This document shows positions 15,709 through 23,529 of a stretch of 53,295 nt of DNA, piece by piece (within the stretch, counting starts at the first letter, position 1; each line of letters opens with the position of its first letter). The stretch lies in contig JAFTVM010000072.1 of assembly GCA_017465745.1 (NCBI GenBank), positions 1 to 53,295 on the forward strand, written 5' to 3'. The notes below the pieces were generated by a model that saw only the letters and a list, made by a program, of their open reading frames with translations, ran no database searches and had not been told where the DNA came from. A program made the translations under genes and the position numbers. Source of the stretch: Oscillospiraceae bacterium. Its GTDB lineage: Bacteria; Bacillota; Clostridia; Oscillospirales; Oscillospiraceae.

Positions 15709-18018
15709 TCAGGAGAAAATCAGGCTCTCCCCTTCCATTTTGGCCAGAACCTTTTTGGGCTGGGTGGCGCAGCCCAGCAGATGCACCGCCAGCGGGCCCT
15801 CCACCCGGTCCTGAACGATCCTGCGCAGCTGGCGGGCGCCGCCCTTGCCCCGGCAGTCCCGCCCCAGGGATGCCGCCAAGGTGTCCGGAAGCTGGAGCCG
15901 GACCCCCTGACCGTCGGCTCTCGTCTGGAGTTCTTTCAGATACTTCCCGGCGATCTGCTCCAGGCAGGCGTCCTCCAGGGGCCGGAAATGGACGATCCGG
16001 TCCAGCCGTCCCAGGAATTCCGGTGTAAAATGCTGCCGCAGAGCCGCCTCCATCTCCCCCGCGCGCCCCGCCGGAGAAAATCCAAGACCGTCGCCGCGCA
16101 CCTGGCTGCCCAGATTGGAGGTGATAACCACGATGGTATTGCGGAAGCTGACCCGGCGGCCTTTGGAATCCGTCAGGCAGCCCTCTTCCATGATTTGCAG
16201 CAGGATCCCCGCCACGTCCGGGTGCGCCTTTTCCAGTTCATCCAGCAGCACCAGGCTGTAAGGCCGCCGCCGCACCGCCTCTGTCAGCTTGCCGCCCTCC
16301 TCATAGCCCACATAGCCCGGCGGCGCCCCGATGAGCCGGGACACGGACTGCTTTTCCATATACTCCGACATATCCAGCCGGATCAGGGCATCCCGGCAGC
16401 CGAACATCTCCTCAGCCACCACCCGGCAAAGCTCGGTCTTCCCCACCCCCGTTGGGCCGGTAAAGAGCAGGGAAGCAATGGGCCGGTTCTGATCCCGGAT
16501 GCCCGAGGAACCCCGCCGCAGGGCTTCCGCCACTGCGGACACCGCTTCCCGCTGCCCCACCACTTTGGCTTCCAGATTCTTTTCCAGATTCAGCAGCTTC
16601 TGCCGCTCTCCGGCGGTGAGCCTGCCCACCGGGATCCCCGTCCGGGCGGAAACCGCCCAGGCTATATCTGCTCCTGTCACCGCCCGGGGGCGGCGCTCGG
16701 CAGGCGTCATCATCCGCTGCATCTTGTCGCGCAGCTCCGCCGCCTTTTCGAACCGGCTCTCCCGGACCGCGGTGTGCAGCTCCGCCTCCAGGTCTTTGCG
16801 CAGCCCGCCGTGTGCTGCTGCCATTTCCTCCATCCGGGCGTGGGCCGCTCCCTCATCCAGCAGGTCGATGGCCTTGTCCGGCAGGTACAGGTCCGGCAGA
16901 TACCGGACGGACAGCCCCACCGCCGCCGTCAATGCCTCCTCCGTGATCCGCAGATGGTGGTGCCGCTCCAGCCCCGGCTTCAGCGCACGGAGAATGTTTA
17001 TCACCGCCGCTTCCCCCGGCTCTTCCACGGTAACAGGCCGGAAACGCCGCTCCAGAGCGGGATCCTTTTCAATATATTTGCGGTACTCATCCAGTGTCGT
17101 GGCCCCCAGCATCTGCAGCTCGCCCCTTCCCAGGGCAGGCTTGAAGATATTGGCCGCATCGATGGCACCCTCAGCGGCCCCCGCCCCCACGATGGTGTGC
17201 ATCTCATCCACGAAGAGGATCACATCGCCGCACCGGCGGATCTCCGCCAGCACATCCCGCAGCCGTTCCTCGAATTCGCCCCGGTATTTTGTCCCCGCCA
17301 CCAGATTCGCCATATTCAGACTGATGAGCCGCTTGTCTTTCAGCTGGGGCGGTACGTTTCCCGCCGCCATCCGCTGGGCCAGCCCCTCGGCAATGGCCGT
17401 CTTGCCCACCCCGGGCTCTCCGATCAGGGCGGGATTGTTCTTATTTTTCCTGCTCAGGATACCGATGACCGTGTCGATCTCCCGCTCCCGGCCAATGACC
17501 GGCTCCATATTCGCCGCCTTCACCAGAAGATCCTCGCTGAACTGTTCCAGTAGTTTCGTTGTGACCGCCTCCTTTTTCTGCCTGGCAGGCTTTGCCCACC
17601 GCATCTGATCCACCGTCTGAGAAAAAAGTACCTCCGCATCCACGCCGCTGAGGGTCATCAGCATCTGCGCCCCGGTACGCTGCCGCCGGATCATGGCCAG
17701 CAGGATATGCTGCGGCCCCACTTTCCTGCGCCGGGAGAATCTGGCCTCCCGGGCTGCGCCACGGAGGATGGCGCGCATGGTCCCCGTCATGCTCTGGGGC
17801 AGGGGCAGGTCCGCCCTTCCCCGGCCGTACAGCGCCAGCGCCATCTGCTCTGCCAGGACGGGATCCACCCCGGATGACCGCAGCAGAAGCCCAACGGGTC
17901 CCGACGCCTCAGCCATCGCCAGCAGCAGGTGGACCGAGCCCACATAGCTGTGTCCCATGGCCCGGGCTTTCCGCCCCGCCGCCAGGATCAGGCCGCGGCT
18001 GCCTTCTTCATATCGCAT
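15709..18018 (-). CDS. clpC: ClpC-type AAA+ unfoldase
   Basis: Hsp100 chaperone that unfolds proteins, normally for ClpP. The 769 residues contain two Clp N repeats (1-140), a first AAA+ module with Walker A GEPGVGKT (200-207) and Walker B VILFVDE, a UVR-like middle segment (about 408-440), and a second AAA+ module with GPTGVGKT (521-528). The UVR segment separates it from ClpB and ClpA. The usual ctsR-mcsA-mcsB neighbours are absent and no GGTCAAA CtsR box is seen upstream. SD GAGGTGAG precedes the start. Confidence 0.93.
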   Translation of the reverse strand: MRYEEGSRGLILAAGRKARAMGHSYVGSVHLLLAMAEASGPVGLLLRSSGVDPVLAEQMALALYGRGRADLPLPQSMTGTMRAILRGAAREARFSRRRKVGPQHILLAMIRRQRTGAQMLMTLSGVDAEVLFSQTVDQMRWAKPARQKKEAVTTKLLEQFSEDLLVKAANMEPVIGREREIDTVIGILSRKNKNNPALIGEPGVGKTAIAEGLAQRMAAGNVPPQLKDKRLISLNMANLVAGTKYRGEFEERLRDVLAEIRRCGDVILFVDEMHTIVGAGAAEGAIDAANIFKPALGRGELQMLGATTLDEYRKYIEKDPALERRFRPVTVEEPGEAAVINILRALKPGLERHHHLRITEEALTAAVGLSVRYLPDLYLPDKAIDLLDEGAAHARMEEMAAAHGGLRKDLEAELHTAVRESRFEKAAELRDKMQRMMTPAERRPRAVTGADIAWAVSARTGIPVGRLTAGERQKLLNLEKNLEAKVVGQREAVSAVAEALRRGSSGIRDQNRPIASLLFTGPTGVGKTELCRVVAEEMFGCRDALIRLDMSEYMEKQSVSRLIGAPPGYVGYEEGGKLTEAVRRRPYSLVLLDELEKAHPDVAGILLQIMEEGCLTDSKGRRVSFRNTIVVITSNLGSQVRGDGLGFSPAGRAGEMEAALRQHFTPEFLGRLDRIVHFRPLEDACLEQIAGKYLKELQTRADGQGVRLQLPDTLAASLGRDCRGKGGARQLRRIVQDRVEGPLAVHLLGCATQPKKVLAKMEGESLIFS

Positions 18019-18087
18019 GGTCTCACCTCACTCCCCCCATTGTCGCCGGATGGCAAAATTTTTATACCGACTTTCACAAAATGGGGA

Positions 18088-18144
18088 TTGCATTTTCCAA
18101 AATCCATGCTAGAATGGGCTTATAGATCAGACACACAGATCTAT
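18088..18144 (+). promoter_or_regulatory. Promoter and leader hairpin of the ferredoxin gene
   Basis: TTGCAT (18088-18093) and TAGAAT (18110-18115) are 16 bases apart. A perfect 7-bp inverted repeat (18122-18128, 18138-18144) would form a hairpin at the transcript 5' end, possibly stabilising an abundant mRNA. GGAGG lies at 18171-18175. No convincing promoter for the divergent clpC was found. Confidence 0.7.
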
Positions 18145-18182
18145 GAGAGCACATAATAATACACTTTAATGGAGGTAAAACT

Positions 18183-18353
18183 ATGGCTTACACTATCACC
18201 GATGCTTGTGTCGCTTGCGGCTCCTGCGCCGATCAGTGCCCCGTTGAGGCTATCTCTGAGGGCGACGGCAAGTACGTCATCGACGCTGACGTCTGCGTTT
18301 CCTGCGGCTCCTGCGCCGATCAGTGCCCCACCGAAGCTATCGAGGAAGGCTGA
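18183..18353 (+). CDS. 2[4Fe-4S] ferredoxin
   Basis: A 56-residue clostridial ferredoxin, the low-potential electron carrier of fermentative metabolism. Two cluster motifs C-x2-C-x2-C-x3-C-P are present: Cys9, 12, 15, 19 and Cys38, 41, 44, 48. SD GGAGG is eight bases upstream. The two halves share an exact 27-base stretch (18216-18242 and 18303-18329), with identical codons for the CGSCADQCP core, which suggests recent duplication or gene conversion inside the gene. It is a single-gene unit with its own promoter and terminator. Confidence 0.97.
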   Translation: MAYTITDACVACGSCADQCPVEAISEGDGKYVIDADVCVSCGSCADQCPTEAIEEG

Positions 18354-18371
18354 TTCTTTTAGAATCACAAT

Positions 18372-18402
18372 GGCCTGCGCACCAGCTGCGCAGGTCATTT
18401 TT
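18372..18402 (+). terminator. Terminator after the ferredoxin gene
   Basis: CCTGCGCA (18374-18381) and TGCGCAGG (18387-18394) form an 8-bp stem, followed by a T-rich tail (CATTTTTC). Confidence 0.85.
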
Positions 18403-18431
18403 CGTATAAAGCTGTATATTAAGGTATCTTT

Positions 18432-19115
18432 ATGGAATATTTACCCGGAGGGCTGACCCTCCATCTGCCCCCCGAGACCTTTCCCTTAAGCACCGATTCT
18501 GTGGTACTTGCCCACTTCGTCCGGCTGCCGAAAAACGCCCGGGTGCTGGATCTGGGGGCGGGCTGCGCCACCCTGGGACTGCTGCTGTGCGCCCGGGATC
18601 CCGGCTGCACCGTCACCGGTCTGGAGATCGACCCGCGCGCCCATGCCGCCGCCCTGGACAATATCCGCCGCAACGGACTGGAAGCCCGTCTGGACAGCCT
18701 ATGCTGTGATCTGCGGACGTTTGCGGCGGAACCCGGCTTTTTCCATGTGTGCGTATCCAATCCCCCCTATTTTTCCGGCGGCCCTGCCAGCCGCACCCAC
18801 CCAGTCGCCCGGCAGGATGAGCTCTGTCCCCCGGAAGCCCTCTTCGCCGCCGCCGACCGTGCGGTGAAATATGGCGGCGATTTCTATCTTGTCCACAAGC
18901 CGGAGAAGCTGGCCCAGCTCATCACCTGCGCCGGCGCCCACCATTTCGAGGCCAAGCGCCTGCGCCTGATCCGCCACCGGCCGGACAGCCCCATCTCATT
19001 GATCCTGCTGCACTTCAAAAAAGGCGCCAAGCCCGGCCTTGTCTGGGATGAACAATGTCTATACACTTCCCGGGGCGATGAAACGCCCTATTTCAGGGAA
19101 GTATACCATATTTAA
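18432..19115 (+). CDS. trmN6: tRNA1(Val) (adenine37-N6)-methyltransferase family protein
   Basis: A 227-residue SAM-dependent N6-adenine methyltransferase. Visible motifs are DLGAGCATLG (40-49) for SAM and the catalytic NPPY (110-113) of enzymes acting on adenine amino groups. The order with rsmI directly downstream matches the yabB-rsmI pair of Bacillus, supporting the tRNA assignment over a generic N6 methylase. A weak SD (AAGG) is eight bases before the ATG. Confidence 0.85.
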   Translation: MEYLPGGLTLHLPPETFPLSTDSVVLAHFVRLPKNARVLDLGAGCATLGLLLCARDPGCTVTGLEIDPRAHAAALDNIRRNGLEARLDSLCCDLRTFAAEPGFFHVCVSNPPYFSGGPASRTHPVARQDELCPPEALFAAADRAVKYGGDFYLVHKPEKLAQLITCAGAHHFEAKRLRLIRHRPDSPISLILLHFKKGAKPGLVWDEQCLYTSRGDETPYFREVYHI

Positions 19116-19141
19116 TTATCACAGAAACTGGAGGTCATTCC

Positions 19142-19969
19142 ATGGCTGGAATGCTGTACTTAGTCCCCACCCCCATCGGTAATCTGGGGGATATTTCCGA
19201 ACGCTGCCGCCGTACCCTGGAGGAAGCGGATTTCATCGCCGCCGAGGACACCCGTGTCAGTCTGAAGCTGCTGAATCATCTGGGCATCAAAAAGAGCCTT
19301 GTCAGCTACTACGAGCACAACAAGGCTTTCAAGGGGCAGGCCATTGTCGACCGGATCCTGGCGGGCGAGACCTGCGCCCTGGTGTCCGACGCCGGCAGCC
19401 CCGCCATCTCCGACCCCGGCGAGGATCTTGTCAAGCAGTGCGCCGCCGCGGGCATCACGGTCTGCGCCATCCCCGGCCCCTGCGCCGTCATCACCGCCCT
19501 GAGCATCTCCGGTCAGGCCACCGGCCGCTTCTGCTTCGAGGGCTTCCTGTCCACCTCCAAGAAGAGCCGCCAGGCACATCTGGACTCCCTGGTGAAGGAG
19601 CAGCGCACCATGATCTTCTACGAGGCACCCCACAAGCTGGTGAACACCCTCCAGGATCTGGCCGCCGCCTTCGGTGAGGACCGCCCCATCAGCCTGTGCC
19701 GGGAGCTGACCAAGCTCCATGAGGAAGTGGTCCGCACCACCATCGGCGAAGCCATCGAGCGCTACACCGAGAACGCCCCCAAGGGCGAGTTCGTCCTGGT
19801 GGTTGCCGGCGCCCCCGAGGAAGTAAAGGAAGCCGCCACCGCCGAAGACGCCGCCGCACGGGTCGCCCAGCTGATGGAGGAAGGGCTGAGCCGCAAGGAC
19901 GCCATCAAGCGCACCGCTATCGAACTGGATCTGCCCAAGAACGTGGTGTATGACGCCGCGCTGAAATAA
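19142..19969 (+). CDS. rsmI: RsmI, 16S rRNA 2'-O-ribose C1402 methyltransferase
   Basis: Tetrapyrrole-methylase-fold enzyme modifying the 2'-O of C1402, the same nucleotide that RsmH (also in this window) methylates on N4. The 275 residues show LVPTPIGNLGDIS (7-19), AAEDTRVS, VSDAGSPAISDPG and the GPCAVITALSISG loop, all RsmI signatures. SD GGAGG lies upstream of the start. It ends at a bidirectional hairpin facing the convergent pyridoxal kinase gene. Confidence 0.96.
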   Translation: MAGMLYLVPTPIGNLGDISERCRRTLEEADFIAAEDTRVSLKLLNHLGIKKSLVSYYEHNKAFKGQAIVDRILAGETCALVSDAGSPAISDPGEDLVKQCAAAGITVCAIPGPCAVITALSISGQATGRFCFEGFLSTSKKSRQAHLDSLVKEQRTMIFYEAPHKLVNTLQDLAAAFGEDRPISLCRELTKLHEEVVRTTIGEAIERYTENAPKGEFVLVVAGAPEEVKEAATAEDAAARVAQLMEEGLSRKDAIKRTAIELDLPKNVVYDAALK

Positions 19970-19971
19970 CG

Positions 19972-19996
19972 CAAAAAGCCGCCCAAACGGGCGGCT
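19972..19996 (-). terminator. Terminator between convergent rsmI and pdxK
   Basis: Perfect 8-bp arms (19977-19984, 19989-19996) with an AAAC loop. On the minus strand the stem is followed by TTTTTGC, a good tail for pdxK. On the plus strand the tail is weaker, but it may also serve rsmI. Confidence 0.83.
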
Positions 19997-20005
19997 CTTC
20001 CTAAT

Positions 20006-20839
20006 TTATTCTGCCAGTCTGCCGATCAGATAGGGCAGCGCGGTCTCAAACTTGACGCCGTACCAGTGGTTCTCGTCACCGATGGTATTCTCGATGCACT
20101 TGCAGACATAGTCCGCGGCGATGGCGGCGGCGTCCTCCATGGTCTTGCCGCCGATCCAGGCACCCACGAAGGCGGAGGCGTAGATGTCGCCGGTGCCGTG
20201 GTAGCTTCTGGAAAGCTTTCTGTGGCGGTAATAGTGCTTGCTGCCGGCGGTGGAGATCAGCACGCCGGTCTCACCCTCGCGATAGCTGACGCCGGTGAGC
20301 ACCACGCAGGGGATCCCAAGGCCGTGGAGCTTTTCCAGCACCAGGGCCACGTACTGCTCATCGTAGGTTTCCCGATATTCGCAGCCGGTGAGCAGGCAGG
20401 CTTCCGTCATATTGGGCATGATCACATCCGCATGACCGCACACGCCCCGCATGGCATCCACATAGGCATCGTCAAAGCCCTTGTAGAGCTTGCCGTGGTC
20501 AGCCATGGCGGGATCCACGATGATCTTTCCGCCGGGAACGGTCATGGTTTCAAAGATGTCTTTCACATAGTCCGCCTGCCGGGCGCTGCCCAGATAGCCG
20601 GTGTAGATGGCATCAAAGGCGATGTGTTCCTTCTGCCAGTGAGCCTGAACGGCGGGCAGATCGTCGGTCAGATCCCGGATATTGGGCATGGAAAAGCCGC
20701 CGGTATGGGTGGACAGGACAGCGGAGGGAAGAATACAGGTCTCCTGACCGCAGACGGAGAGGATCGGCAGCGCCACCGTCATGGAGCACTGTCCCAGGCA
20801 GGAAATGTCCTGAATGGTCAAAATTCTGCGATAATTCAT
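20006..20839 (-). CDS. pdxK: Pyridoxal/pyridoxamine kinase
   Basis: Ribokinase-fold enzyme phosphorylating B6 vitamers. The 277 residues begin with ILTIQDISCLGQCSMTVALPIL, include the vitamer-binding STHTGGF region, DPAMADHGKLY, MPNMTEA, and the anion-hole/catalytic SYHGTGDIYAS near the C-terminus. The start at 20839 has an SD (AAAGGAG) and follows the ECF gene by 11 bases; the open frame further upstream overlaps that gene. Being paired with an ECF S component points to B6 salvage. PdxK and PdxY names are not distinguished by sequence here. Confidence 0.92.
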   Translation of the reverse strand: MNYRRILTIQDISCLGQCSMTVALPILSVCGQETCILPSAVLSTHTGGFSMPNIRDLTDDLPAVQAHWQKEHIAFDAIYTGYLGSARQADYVKDIFETMTVPGGKIIVDPAMADHGKLYKGFDDAYVDAMRGVCGHADVIMPNMTEACLLTGCEYRETYDEQYVALVLEKLHGLGIPCVVLTGVSYREGETGVLISTAGSKHYYRHRKLSRSYHGTGDIYASAFVGAWIGGKTMEDAAAIAADYVCKCIENTIGDENHWYGVKFETALPYLIGRLAE

Positions 20840-20850
20840 GGTTTTCTCCT

Positions 20851-21423
20851 TTATTCGAGGGTCAGATGGTTCTTTTTCAGGGCAGTGCGGATCGCCACCG
20901 CCAGGATGGGGGCGAAGATCACCGCCACAGCTGCGTTGAAAATGGTTGCAGGGAGCTTGCCCAGCACGGACAGCCACGCGGCATCAGGCGTCAGACCACC
21001 AACCAGCAGACCGCTGTAAAAATAACTCTTGGACAGGTACAGCACCGCGTAGGTCAGGGCACCGGCCAGGGTCGCCAGCACAGACTTGAAATAACCGGCG
21101 TCCTTCCTGCCCGCAAAGGCGATCACGCCGGCAACCAGGCCGTAGGCGCCCTTCGTCAGAAATGTGATCCAGCACTCGGAAATGTAGTCGGGAAAGAAAA
21201 GCACATCATACAGCAGAGATCCCAGACCTGCCGCGAAACCACCCAGCCAGGGGCCCAGCAGGATGCCGGACAGGGCGCAGAAAATGTTTCCCAGATGGAA
21301 AGCACTGTTGCCGCCGATGCTGATGGGAACCACCACACGTATATAGGAGCCGACACAGGTCAGCGCGGCCATCAGCGCCGCAAAGACGATCTTCCGGGTA
21401 GAAAGTTTATTTTTATGTTCCAT
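20851..21423 (-). CDS. ECF transporter substrate-binding (S) component, probably for pyridoxine
   Basis: A 190-residue integral membrane protein with about six hydrophobic segments. The N-terminal TRKIVFAALMAALTCVGSYI contains the AAxxA-type helix that contacts the EcfT subunit, and the HLGNIFCALSGILLGPWLGGFAAGLGSLL stretch is typical of S components. Substrate is inferred from the adjoining pyridoxal kinase gene (PdxU-like). The shared EcfA/EcfT energising module is not in this window. SD AGGGGG precedes the start. Confidence 0.85.
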   Translation of the reverse strand: MEHKNKLSTRKIVFAALMAALTCVGSYIRVVVPISIGGNSAFHLGNIFCALSGILLGPWLGGFAAGLGSLLYDVLFFPDYISECWITFLTKGAYGLVAGVIAFAGRKDAGYFKSVLATLAGALTYAVLYLSKSYFYSGLLVGGLTPDAAWLSVLGKLPATIFNAAVAVIFAPILAVAIRTALKKNHLTLE

Positions 21424-21452
21424 GGGATTACCCCCTCTCGTTTTATGTGGGT

Positions 21453-21517
21453 ATTATAGCGCACTCTGGCTATAAATACAGTGCCAATTTCCAACTAAAA
21501 TATAATGCCAGTTTGCA
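21453..21517 (-). promoter_or_regulatory. Control region of the ECF-pdxK operon
   Basis: A minus-strand -10 box TATAAT (21453-21458) is overlapped by an inverted repeat TTATAGC/GCTATAA (21454-21460, 21469-21475). Next to it are two imperfect 23-base direct repeats (21471-21493, 21495-21517; 16 of 23 positions equal by eye), set 24 bases apart and both with TGCCA. Direct repeats of this sort are typical of MocR/PdxR-type control of B6 genes (known), but no such regulator gene is seen here. Confidence 0.55.
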
Positions 21518-21578
21518 GGCTGTGATGTTTCCAATAAAGTGTGTATCATTTTCAACAAAAAAGGAATTTGGGTCTGTA

Positions 21579-21603
21579 CAACATTTTGGAAAGGTGCTAT
21601 ACT
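21579..21603 (+). promoter_or_regulatory. Extended -10 promoter of nagB
   Basis: TGCTATACT at 21595-21603 is an extended -10 element. The -35 region, TGTACA-like and 17 bases upstream, is weak. The SD GAAAGGGG precedes the nagB ATG. Confidence 0.6.
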
Positions 21604-21657
21604 GAATATTGGCAAGCAAGATCCCACCATTTATGATTTTGAAAGGGGTATTACATT

Positions 21658-22389
21658 ATGAAACTCATCCGCGCCAAGGACTACGCTGACGTCAGCGTCA
21701 AGGCTGCTAACATCATTGCATCCGTCGTCACCCTGAAGCCCGACTGCGTTCTGGGTCTGGCCACCGGCTCCAGCCCCGTGGGCACCTACAAGGAGCTGAT
21801 CGCCAAGTACGAAGCCGGCGAGCTGGACTTCTCCAAGGTCAAGACCGTCAACCTGGACGAGTACGTGGGCCTGAGCAAGGACCACGACCAGAGCTACGCC
21901 TACTTCATGCGCAACAACCTGTTCGACCATGTCAACATCGATCAGGCAAACTGCAATATCCCCAGCGGTCTGACCGACGATCCCGAGGCTGAGTGCGGCA
22001 ACTACGACAAGCTGATCGCCTCCCTGGGCGGCACCGATCTGCAGCTGCTGGGCATGGGCCCCAACGGCCACATCGGCTTCAACGAGCCTGACGAGGTCTT
22101 CTTCCCCGCCACCCACTGCGTCAAGCTGGCCGAGTCCACCATCGACGCCAACGCCCGTTTCTTCGCCACCCGCGACGATGTGCCCAAGCAGGCCTACACC
22201 ATGGGCATCTGGGGCATCATGCAGGCCAGGAAGGTCCTGATGGTGGTCAACGGCAAGAACAAGGCGCAGGCTGTCAAGGCAGCCCTGACCGGTCCCGTGG
22301 ACCCCAAGGTCCCCGCTTCCATTCTGCAGCTGCACCCCGACTTCACCATGGTCGCTGACGAGGAAGCCCTGTCCCTGCTGGAAGCGTAA
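21658..22389 (+). CDS. nagB: Glucosamine-6-phosphate deaminase
   Basis: Converts glucosamine-6-phosphate to fructose-6-phosphate and ammonia, feeding amino sugars into glycolysis. The 243-residue protein has LGLATGSSPVGTY (32-44), the catalytic NLDEYVGL (65-72) and LLGMGPNGHIGFNEP (130-144), including the ring-opening His. It stands alone between its promoter and a strong terminator; no nagA partner is nearby. Confidence 0.96.
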   Translation: MKLIRAKDYADVSVKAANIIASVVTLKPDCVLGLATGSSPVGTYKELIAKYEAGELDFSKVKTVNLDEYVGLSKDHDQSYAYFMRNNLFDHVNIDQANCNIPSGLTDDPEAECGNYDKLIASLGGTDLQLLGMGPNGHIGFNEPDEVFFPATHCVKLAESTIDANARFFATRDDVPKQAYTMGIWGIMQARKVLMVVNGKNKAQAVKAALTGPVDPKVPASILQLHPDFTMVADEEALSLLEA

Positions 22390-22402
22390 TTCCCTATATA
22401 TT

Positions 22403-22430
22403 AAAAGGAGCGGCTATGCCGCTCCTTTTT
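22403..22430 (+). terminator. Terminator after nagB
   Basis: A 12-bp perfect stem (22403-22414 with 22418-22429) and a 3-base loop; the T run is part of the descending arm and continues to 22430. Confidence 0.88.
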
Positions 22431-22432
22431 GC

Positions 22433-22461
22433 TTGACTTCCTGCACACAAAGTGTTACGAT
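22433..22461 (+). promoter_or_regulatory. Promoter of the structured leader before the methyltransferase
   Basis: TTGACT (22433-22438) and TACGAT (22456-22461) are 17 bases apart, directly after the nagB terminator. Predicted start near 22468. Confidence 0.72.
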
Positions 22462-22483
22462 GAATGAAATCTTTCACGGAGGT

Positions 22484-22579
22484 ATGATGATGTATCTTTG
22501 CAATTTCGCAAATCACAACCGGTTCGTTCCCAATACCTGGAACGGGCTTGCATTGTCATACTCTTTTTTACTCAAATGA
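22484..22579 (+). CDS. Possible small protein or leader peptide of 31 residues
   Basis: Three consecutive ATG codons (22484, 22487, 22490) follow a good SD (GGAGG, six to seven bases before the first). The product, MMMYLCNFANHNRFVPNTWN and then a hydrophobic end, matches nothing I recognise. The same RNA can form hairpins TTTGC/GCAAA (near 22497-22512) and CGTTCC/GGAACG (near 22525-22544), followed by a terminator-like stem and the SD of the methyltransferase gene. It may therefore be an attenuation leader rather than a working protein. Translation is inferred from the SD only. Confidence 0.45.
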   Translation: MMMYLCNFANHNRFVPNTWNGLALSYSFLLK

Positions 22580-22599
22580 TGTAAAACAGGTGTATTTTC

Positions 22600-22634
22600 A
22601 GACGGTGCAGGCATTGCCTGTACCGTCTTTTATA
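22600..22634 (+). terminator. Terminator-like stem in the leader before the methyltransferase
   Basis: Arms 22600-22613 and 22615-22628 are complementary over 14 bases with one G-T pair, followed by TTTTATATTT. It lies 28 bases before the downstream start codon, as expected for an attenuator, though a simple terminator of the small ORF is equally possible. Confidence 0.75.
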
Positions 22635-22655
22635 TTTCATAAGGAGGAAAGTGAT

Positions 22656-23444
22656 ATGGATACCCTTCAGCTCTTGACCAAATTCTACGAAAACTACGAC
22701 GAAGAGGGCCGGCTGCTGTCCCGGCATGGGTCGGTGGAATTCCTGACCACCATGCGCTACATTGAAAAATACCTGAAGCCCGGTATGCGGATCCTGGAGA
22801 TCGGCGCCGCCACCGGCCGCTACTCCCACACCCTGGCACGGATGGGCTATGCCGTGGACGCGGTGGAACTGGTGCAGCACAATGTGGACATCTTCAAATC
22901 CCTGACCCAGGAAGGCGAGAACATCACCATCCGCCAGGGCGACGCCCGGGACCTGTCCGCCTTCGGTGACGAGACCTACGACATCGTCCTGCTGCTGGGC
23001 CCCATGTACCACCTGTTCACCCAGGAGGATCAGCACATGGCTCTGTCTGAGGCTCTGCGGGTAACAAAGACGGGCGGTATCCTCTTCACCGCCTACTGCG
23101 GCAATGATTCCACCATGGTCTGTTTCTGTTTCGGCAAGGAAATGCTGCGGGATGAACATTACCAGCGTCTGGTGGATCCCGTTACGTTCAAGGCCATCGC
23201 CGACCCCGCCGAGACCTTCGTCCTCTACCGGAAGGAAGATGTGGAGGCCCTGATGGCAGAATACGCCGTGACCCGGCTCCACTTTGTGGGTGCTGATATG
23301 TTCACCAACTACATGCGTGAAGTGGTGGATGCCTGGGACGACGCCTTCTTCGATGTGTACCTGCGCTATCATTTCGCCACCTGCGAGCGGGCGGATCTGG
23401 TGGGCGCCAGCCATCATTTCCTGGATATCTGCAGAAAAGATTGA
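22656..23444 (+). CDS. Class I SAM-dependent methyltransferase
   Basis: A 262-residue methyltransferase with SAM motif ILEIGAATGRYS, the acidic VDAVELV end of strand 2, QGDARDLS and the VLLLGPMYHL segment typical of small-molecule or lipid-type class I enzymes. The substrate is unknown. The start at 22656 is preferred over an upstream in-frame ATG because it has AAGGAGG just before it; the upstream extension would run through the terminator stem. Expression may depend on the leader at 22468-22634. Confidence 0.83.
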   Translation: MDTLQLLTKFYENYDEEGRLLSRHGSVEFLTTMRYIEKYLKPGMRILEIGAATGRYSHTLARMGYAVDAVELVQHNVDIFKSLTQEGENITIRQGDARDLSAFGDETYDIVLLLGPMYHLFTQEDQHMALSEALRVTKTGGILFTAYCGNDSTMVCFCFGKEMLRDEHYQRLVDPVTFKAIADPAETFVLYRKEDVEALMAEYAVTRLHFVGADMFTNYMREVVDAWDDAFFDVYLRYHFATCERADLVGASHHFLDICRKD

Positions 23445-23464
23445 GGAATTTCCGGATTTCGGGG

Positions 23465-23494
23465 TTTACAGAATGTATCCGGGTGTGATATGAT
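23465..23494 (+). promoter_or_regulatory. Promoter of the exonuclease gene
   Basis: TTTACA (23465-23470) and TATGAT (23489-23494), 18 bases apart, in the 85-base gap before the exonuclease gene. Confidence 0.6.
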
Positions 23495-23529
23495 GGGGTG
23501 TACGAATACCATCGAAGAGGTTTACACAA

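Noticed and set aside
18019-18087. CtsR or CIRCE element before clpC
   Set aside because: Neither GGTCAAA direct repeats nor the TTAGCACTC/GAGTGCTAA palindrome is present.
22548-22655. N-terminal extension of the methyltransferase to 22548
   Set aside because: The extension reads through the terminator stem and lacks an SD; the ATG at 22656 has AAGGAGG.
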